Shown: positions 13,001 to 21,444 of the stretch, in pieces
How positions within the stretch are numbered: the first letter of the stretch is position 1
Layout of the letters: each line of letters opens with the position of its first letter
Assembly: GCA_028673005.1 (NCBI GenBank)
Contig: CM054115.1
Span: 57,311,407-57,375,406 of the forward strand
Direction: 5' to 3'
Source of the DNA: Tanypteryx hageni
Lineage: Eukaryota; Arthropoda; Insecta; Odonata; Petaluridae
Length of the DNA: 64,000 nucleotides
Notes under the pieces: generated by a model
Told to the model about the DNA's origin: nothing
Seen by the model: only the letters and a program-made list of their open reading frames with translations
Databases searched by the model: none
Program-made: the position numbers and the translations under genes

Positions 13001-16000
13001 ATATGGGCCAGAAAAATAATTCGGCACCAGCAAGGATTATTTTTAGCCCGGGAGCAGTGGAAGAGAAGATATGCTTCAGAACTATTTTCCTTTGGGTTTT
13101 AGAAAGCAATCTACGAACACGACTCATTGAATAACTATTTCTGACCGCAATATAATAAATTAAATTGATCTCTTTATTGAAATTTTTAGGAAAGAGTGGG
13201 ATTCTGACTAGTCTATAGAGCATGGAGTATAAGGCAGCATATTGGCGAGAAATGGTGGTCAGAAGTTGCATGGATGACATGGTTAGTGTATGTATGTTTC
13301 TGTAAGCTGGAAAAAGGTGGCTCGTTGAAGGTTCTAGAAATGGTTAGATTGAGAAAATTCAAGGAAATTTTGGATTCTGATTCATGAGTGAAAGAAATGG
13401 AAGGGTGTAAGGAGTTGAGGAAATTTGAGAACATAGACAGTTGCCTCATAGTGCCATCCCAAATACAAAAAAATATCATCTTCATATCTAAACCATTAAA
13501 TGATGTGCGAAAGTAGGGGCGAGTAAACTTTTTGATAGTCACTCAATTTGCTTCTCTTCCTCTCCCACTCCTTTCTTTTCCATTTATCCGTTGTATTCCA
13601 ACTTATGGCTCAGAATCTGATGATGGCTCTGTGAGTCAAAACCTAGATAGTCTTTCTTATTTTTGTAGTGGAATTTGTACAAATTTTTTAAATAAATTTG
13701 TTTTTACCGATTTTTCTTTAAAATTTCACAATGAAATCTTATCCTAGTACAGTGTAAATAAATTATTTTTGGATTCACCTAAGATTGTTTCGTTTCAGCT
13801 GAAATTTTGTATAATTTCACTGGCATTATCATGCTACACAGTAGCAGCAAAACTTAGGGCGACATGAAAAAAGAGTACAATGATGACAATTTTTAAAAAT
13901 CTGATGTGGCCACCAGACTTTCTCCATACCTGTAATAAATGGTAATAAATATTTTAAGGAACTGCAAGAAAAATTCTAAGACCTTTCAGAGAACAGATAA
14001 ACTTATACTGTAGCCTTCTGATATTGGATATAGCCAGGAAGCTCCAATAATTAAAAATAAAAAGGAGCGCTAATAAGAATTAACTAAGTGTAAATGGTTT
14101 TTCAAGTCAACTTTAGGTGGGGTGGGGGTGGTAACTGAAAATATTGTTTTTAAAATATCTCTTAAGCAGTGCATTATATATTTTGAACAAAAGTTGTAGA
14201 AAACTAAAATTTCCTACAACTTTTATTCTTAAATGTTTTCCATTAATCAAGTATTAAAGCAAGTATTTGAAAGAAGCGGATAAGTGGTGAGTAAACACCC
14301 ACTTCTGCTAAACTGATTTTAACCAAAAGTAATCAACTCTCGTCCCTTCAATAAAAATGTCAAATATAAAATTCCACGTTGATCTGATAAACAGTTTCTG
14401 AATGCCCACAAATTTCCTATCACACAGACATCAAGAATATGGTCAAAACGTGTTCAGGGGACCTCAAAACATATATTTCTGTTGAAATTTCAAAATAGAT
14501 ATTTTTCACAAAAACAATACCTGTCCTATACTACATATGGAGAAAGTGAAAAGAGAGTACAAAAATAATGGGGCTTCAAAAGAGTATGTCTTATAACCAG
14601 AGCTCGACAAATTATGCGAAGTCCTACTCGCCAGATGAAAAATGTATTCGCCACCCCCAAAAAAAATGTGATTTTTTTAATGTCATTAACTGGTCATATC
14701 TGGTCACCGGCTGGTAATATCAACTCACCACTGGTGTGCAGATGGCTGTATTTGTCGAGCCCTGCTGATAACCCTATTTATGGTCCCCAATCCCCTTCTC
14801 ACCCTTGGGTTTAATTTGGCAGTACCATTGACATTTCAGGGCTTGGAGAGGAAAGAAACTTCAATCAGGGTTATGAGAGCTCGTGAGGACGATCTAGACC
14901 TGATACTAGACTTTAAATTATGCTTACACCATTAGCTCCAAATGATTTTTTATAACTTGCATACCAATTCTTTATTGACTTTTTTTCAATTTTTGCATAT
15001 TTAAAAAAAATGAGCTTATGATTTCACTTTGGCATCTGTGTGTGCACTTGCTTAAATTGAAATTGTGACAAAACTGTGAACAATAGAGAGCTGGAACTTT
15101 GAGGGTAGATTATTGCTGCCATTTGTTTTTATTTAGATTTTAGTTTCCAAACATATACAAGGTTGAATTGGGGCACGTTCAAAATTTTGTTTTTTTTAAT
15201 ACCTCCGAAGGTGTAAAATATGGAAATCTGAAATTTTAAGTGTAAATGTCCATGTTAGTGCAACTTATTCTTGAAAAGTTGGAGAAATATCCAACGAGAA
15301 TGTTCTAATTTATTTTGGACTTAAAGAATTTCGTACAAGATTTTATTAATTGATGTCAATGAAAACAATTTTCATAGCAACTGAAAATGTTTAATTTCCT
15401 TTCGTGTGCATACAGAACATAGTAAATGAAAGGAAATGGATTGTCTATTATGAATGCAAATACAATAATTTTCCTTTCGTGTGCACAAAGCACTTGGTAA
15501 GTGAAAAAGAATGATAAATTATTAAACTATTAATAAAAGCCTTAATCTGTTGGTTGGTTTGTTGGTTGGAATGCTATATGGCAGGGATCTGCAACCTACG
15601 GCCCGCGGGCCACGTGCGGCCCTTGAGAATGCTTTATGTGGCCCGCAAAGCTGTTATGAAAAAGTGATCAAGAAAATTTCTCATGGGCAATTTTATATTT
15701 TTTGAGTAAAATTATGGCCTTTTCTGGTGAAGCTTTAATGCTAGTAAATTACATAGACTTGATTTCGTTTGTATGAAATCACAGAATCTCTAGAAAACTA
15801 TTGAGTTATTCGCTCATCCGGCCTGCCGAGGTTTTCTTGACTCCCAATGCGGCCCTCCGAAACATTCACAACTGCAAATGTGGCCCGCCATGCAGAAAAG
15901 GTTGGGTATGGGATTTCCCATAAGAGGGATCTTAAATATACCTCTTTCACACTTTGTCTTATTTTCTTTTGCAAAATTAAATTAGAAGTAATTGATGCAT

Positions 16001-19000
16001 GATCTTTGGATAAGAACAATTTTAAAGGAAATTAAATGAAGATTCTTATTCTTATCGTCGATTTTTTTTTTCAAATCGAATTCACTCACATTAAGCTAAA
16101 ATATTTGAAAATTTGTCAAAATTTTGCATTTTTATTTAAATGTTCCTTTGGCGATCAACAGCATTGTTGTTCGTACAGAAAATCAACATATCTGGTGAGT
16201 CCATAATAGCTAATTTTTTCGGAATAAAACATTAAAGATGTTGTTTACTTAGTTAAAAAATTGTATACTCTTATTTTCTTACTATTAAATATCAAAAAAT
16301 ATATTAAAGTGAAAACCTATTCATCTATCTTATCTAATGTTCGTATAAGTGTCAGATTTAGCTCACTTCCTTCCAATATTGTTGAATATATTAAGTTCCA
16401 ATTTACCCGTTGAATTTCAATGTGCATTTACACTAGTTTATGATATTACAAATACTCAAGTGAGGTATGTTTGAAATAATTTTCAATTGTTTTACTTATA
16501 TCTCTCAAGTTTTGAGAACTTCACAGAGGCAGATAGAGAAACATTCAAAATTTTAATGTAAAATTGAGTGCGTTCTAAAGCTAAATGTCATTTTGGAAGT
16601 ATTAATTATCCGAAAAGTATACTTTTATGTAAAACATATGTTTATGTAGAATGATGATGTGAAATACAATGCTAACTTGGCTGTTAAGCCTCTTTCATTA
16701 CAATGCTAACCTCACCTTCATGTGGTACCCCAGTTATAAAACAAATGAGACATTATTTACCAAATATGTGGCAGTATAACCATATGAAAAATAAAAAACA
16801 TGCTAATTTTATCCATGTTCATGATAACACTCTACTTGTTTAAGTTTGCTATTATCTTTTGAGTAATTTGTAATTCTATGGGTGCCATCATTTCATATAA
16901 AAACAATTCATTTTTCCTCACATAAATATCTTTGTCCATAGGTGATTAAGAAGAATAAACGAAAATCAGAAGGTGCAACGTTACAAGGTCTTCCAGTTCC
17001 TCTCACTGGTGCTGCTGATACAACTCGTAGAAGCTTAGGCTCATCTAATTCTTCCTTGGTCACAGCTGCTATTAATGGTAAGATTAACCTTAAAAATTTT
17101 ACAACCATTTGGTATTAGTTTTTTTGAAGGGTTCTCTTGTTCCTGAAATATGTTGGTGTTGGCTTAAAATTCAGTATGAGTACATGTGAACTATTTGCTA
17201 CCCAGTAATTTATCATCAAGAAGATAATTAACGAGGTTTGTCCTTTCACCTAGTCAAATTGCGGTCATTTATGGTTGAGCATCATATCACCCCAAAATTG
17301 TGGAAAAATCCAGATGAAACACTTTTGTGTAAGTTTTTTTTGCTCTGATCAAGATTTCGATTTTTGTTTCGGCAAAAATTTTGTTGTATCTGAAAACAAT
17401 TTTGATTGGCTTATTTCGACGCTTAATATGAAGAATTTTTGGTTAAATATTTTCAAAATTCCATTAGTATGCATTTCATTGATTTTTTTACATATGCTTC
17501 ATGTAAGCGGCTTAAATTTTAAGCAGATGCTTTATCATTTCAATTTGATATTGTAAAAGTTTGATGAATTTGGGGTTTTATTAAGGGATTATTATTTTGC
17601 ATGTTATTTGGTATGTGTTCAATGTCTGAGAGAAATTAAACAGAAGGCATGAATTTATGTAACGTTTGTATAAGTTTTATTATTAGCTGATCTATTATGC
17701 TATGCACTTCAGATAAGTACTTGGAGCAAAACGAAAAGCTTCTCATTGGCAAGTTGAATACAGTATACTCTCAATTAACTGGTCATGGATTATATATCTT
17801 GCATATTATCCATGCATGATAAAAGACAACATTACCTTTGTATTATTTTTATGGAAAGCATTTTTCTTATGCTTATGTAACTGCAGCATATCAACCACAA
17901 ACAGATGCTTACAATCTGGAATAGCATTTTATCCACCAAATGCCACCCTATGTTATTTTGATGTTAGTGCTACATATGTAATATTTAACAGAAATTTAAA
18001 GGAAAATTTAAAACAAAAGTGTGTAACAGAATGAACAATCTCAGAAAAATTTTGGAAAGTGAGAAAATGTATGTTGCTGCTTTTTACATGTTAAACATAT
18101 TGGAAAAGGAAGCACACTAGCTTAGATACCATGTGATACAATTGTGCTGCAAAATGCTGCTGAGTTTTGAGATCAGCTATGAATTTTTAAAACTGCTTGT
18201 GCTGCTGCTCCATCAGCTATCTGTTGCCAAGAAGGTCTTTCAAGAGTTATTAATTTTAACAAGATGTAAGGTTAAGGAAATGATTTCTTATGCATGTGTG
18301 CATAAAGCTTAAACTGAAAGTTGACATTTGAGAAGGAGAAAAATCTTGTATTTGACTTGGTATTGAACCCAGATTTCCCACTTGGGTGCTTTAACCAACT
18401 GAGCTATCAAGCCAACATGATTCTCCATTCTCAAATTGGGGTATTTATGGTGAGGAAGGACTAGCGAAGTAGTAAATCTTCAACACTAAACATCCTCACA
18501 GAGGCATCATGGAAAATACCCCTACTTTATCGCAAGAAAGTGAGATAACTTCAAATAACAAGATGGAAGGTGGAGTAAATGATTTCTTATGAGTTGGGCA
18601 AAATGGTTATAGCACCTACCCAGCAAGTGGTAGATATGTGTTCGATCCCCAGTCAAGTACTGAATTTTTTTCTCCTTCTCAAATGTAAAATTTCTGTTAT
18701 TAATTTTATCAAAATTGACAGTTTCAACAAAGTATTTATTTGACTGTAGCCCTATTGATATAAGGAAATCCCTAAGGTAGATTGTCTATTGTTTTCCCTT
18801 AGAAAAGTTTTGCAACAAGTCAGAGTAAGGACCCCATGAAAAGATGTTGGAAATTGCTTAGCAAGAAATTATATGGTATCACTTATGCACATAAGTCTTG
18901 TAATTACTATAGATATAGCATGAAATTTGTATCTGACATTTTTTTAATTTTATTTAATGTGTAAAGATAAAATATTTTGCTATGATCTAATAGTTCTGTA

Positions 19001-21041
19001 CAAATAATTTCAGAGGCTAGATTAAAATGATTTTACAGATTAGATCCATTACATCGAACAAACTGATAGTTTTAATATGATGGCTAAGTGCAATTTATAT
19101 ATGATATTTTTAAATTTCATTTATCCATTCCATTCCATCTTCATTAGCATGGTTAATTGAGAGTGTACTGTCAAAAAAAATTGTTTCTTATAAAATTTGA
19201 AGCAATGGTTATGTTATATCACAAGTACAGCAGCATTTGGTATTTGGGAGTATGTTTTTTAGTTCACGCTTTCAATTTGTCTGCCTGTAACACTCAATTT
19301 GGCAGCACTTGTTCAATAGGAACAAACTAGGAAGATTGGCATTTGTATGATATATTCTTATAATCCAAAGCTATAACCAAAGTATCATATTTGCCCATGT
19401 AATGCCTGTACTCTTCTCTCAAAAAAATTCCCTCAAAATATAGGGTATGAACATTATACAGATTTTGCCTTTGCTGATTCAGAAAATCAGTGTTATCTGC
19501 ATTTTTTGTTCACACAAGGCATTCCAAATATGCCATTCCATGTATATACATTCAATATTTCCCATGGGTCATTTACAAATACTGAAAGTGTAGCAACTTT
19601 ATAGGATTGACATACCAATTGAGTCAGGAAAGTGAGAGAAATGTCTGCACTTGAATTGCACCTCCTATTGAGAAAGGGAAAGTAATTTTACTCAAGTGTC
19701 AAAATTATATGATTATTGTTAACATAGGTGTTAACAGTTCAATGTCCAGCCATTTATATACCATAGTGTATAAGTCAACCTTGAAAGGTTTTCAGAAATT
19801 TTGGGTCAACTTATATACCGAGTATAAAATAGGAATTACAGGCCAATGATTGCTACCTATTCTCATGGTGACCATGCATCCCATTTTCACTGGACAGTCC
19901 TGTTAGTAGCTATTTCTTAACTGTCCCATTGTTGTAGTTAGATGAGTATTTTTGTCCCAATTTTAATACTATTGCAGTTTAAAACATTAATTTTTTGGCA
20001 TATGTAAATGGAAAATGATACTAGAAGTCTGGGATTCCTGCAATATTTATAACTCATTAATTACACTACACACATTATTCATAGTGTAACTCTTGTTTCA
20101 TTACAGCAATTATTAAGTTTATGGAAGTTATTCATTTGTTATTCAGTATAATTTTTTAAAAATATTTAGTAATTTATCTTGTTAAAGCTTTTAACTAAAT
20201 ATTAATTTAAATGAAATGCACACTATGAGCAAAGTGACCAACCATGCCAATTTATTCAGTATTGTTCAGATTTTGAAAATTTTTATTGATTAAATATTTC
20301 TACTGGTTCTCTAATTTTATAAATTTTTGTCATAATTTAGCTTACTGTGGTCATTGTAGTCACTGACGAGAGACGCTATGACCTTCGGGTCCCAGATTTT
20401 GATGAAAATTGACCAGGTTATTCTACATAAAAAATAAGGAGACCTGTCTCTGGGTTTTTGTGAATGGGCCCATGGGTTCAAGAAATCAATGTTGAAAATA
20501 TGAAAAAACATTGCATGCAAATTAATAGGCTTCATTATCGAATTGTTGCTAAGAATGGAGATGGGTGAGTGGATAACCTGCTTGGCTCCAAATGTTATTT
20601 GAAAAACAATATTCTCAAATAAAAAGACACTATAATTTTTATTTGGAGATAATGAATGCAGAAATGTGTAATAATGAGCATTTTAAATATTGCAGTTAAT
20701 GAAACAATGGTTCGTAGCAGGAAGGTACCTATAAATATACTTCTGCATTAAAAGTTCCTCTTTTAACATAAAATTTAAAATAAACATTATAGAGCATCAA
20801 ATGGTTATATGCAAGTTTTTTTACTCCTTAACTTACTATTGTTTCATCAACTGCAATATTTAAAATACTCATTACATGTTTCTGGATTCATAATCTCCAA
20901 ATAAAAATTATACAGTGTCTTTTTATCAGAGAATATTGTTTTTCAAATAACGTTTGGATAATTCGAAAAAAAGATGAAAACATGGGGATCAAGCCCAGAA
21001 ATTCTGATCCTACAATAGGACACATTCTCATCCATTCTGTC

Positions 21042-21134
<93 letters not shown>

Positions 21135-21349
21135 AAGGAAAAGAAAAGGTAGTGATGAGGGTGGCAACAAGGTGTTGAGGGAAGCCCAGCGGACACTTAC
21201 CAAGTTGAGGACCAAGCTGGTAGGCTGCTGGGGGCGTCGAAGAGACACGTAAAACACACGAACACAAAAACACATGCAAGCTTATCGGGCCTTTGCCCTT
21301 CATCAGCGAAAGAGTAACGTAAAGTGACACACTGGGCGGGGAATGACAG

Positions 21350-21444
<95 letters not shown>

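Noticed and set aside
21281..21306. An active hammerhead ribozyme
   Set aside because: The conserved GAAA is GATA and no convincing third stem with the cleavage site was found; only a degenerate motif is claimed.
20888..21330. Open frames rich in (YI)n and (IY)n on the - strand
   Set aside because: They are translations of the (TA)n microsatellite.
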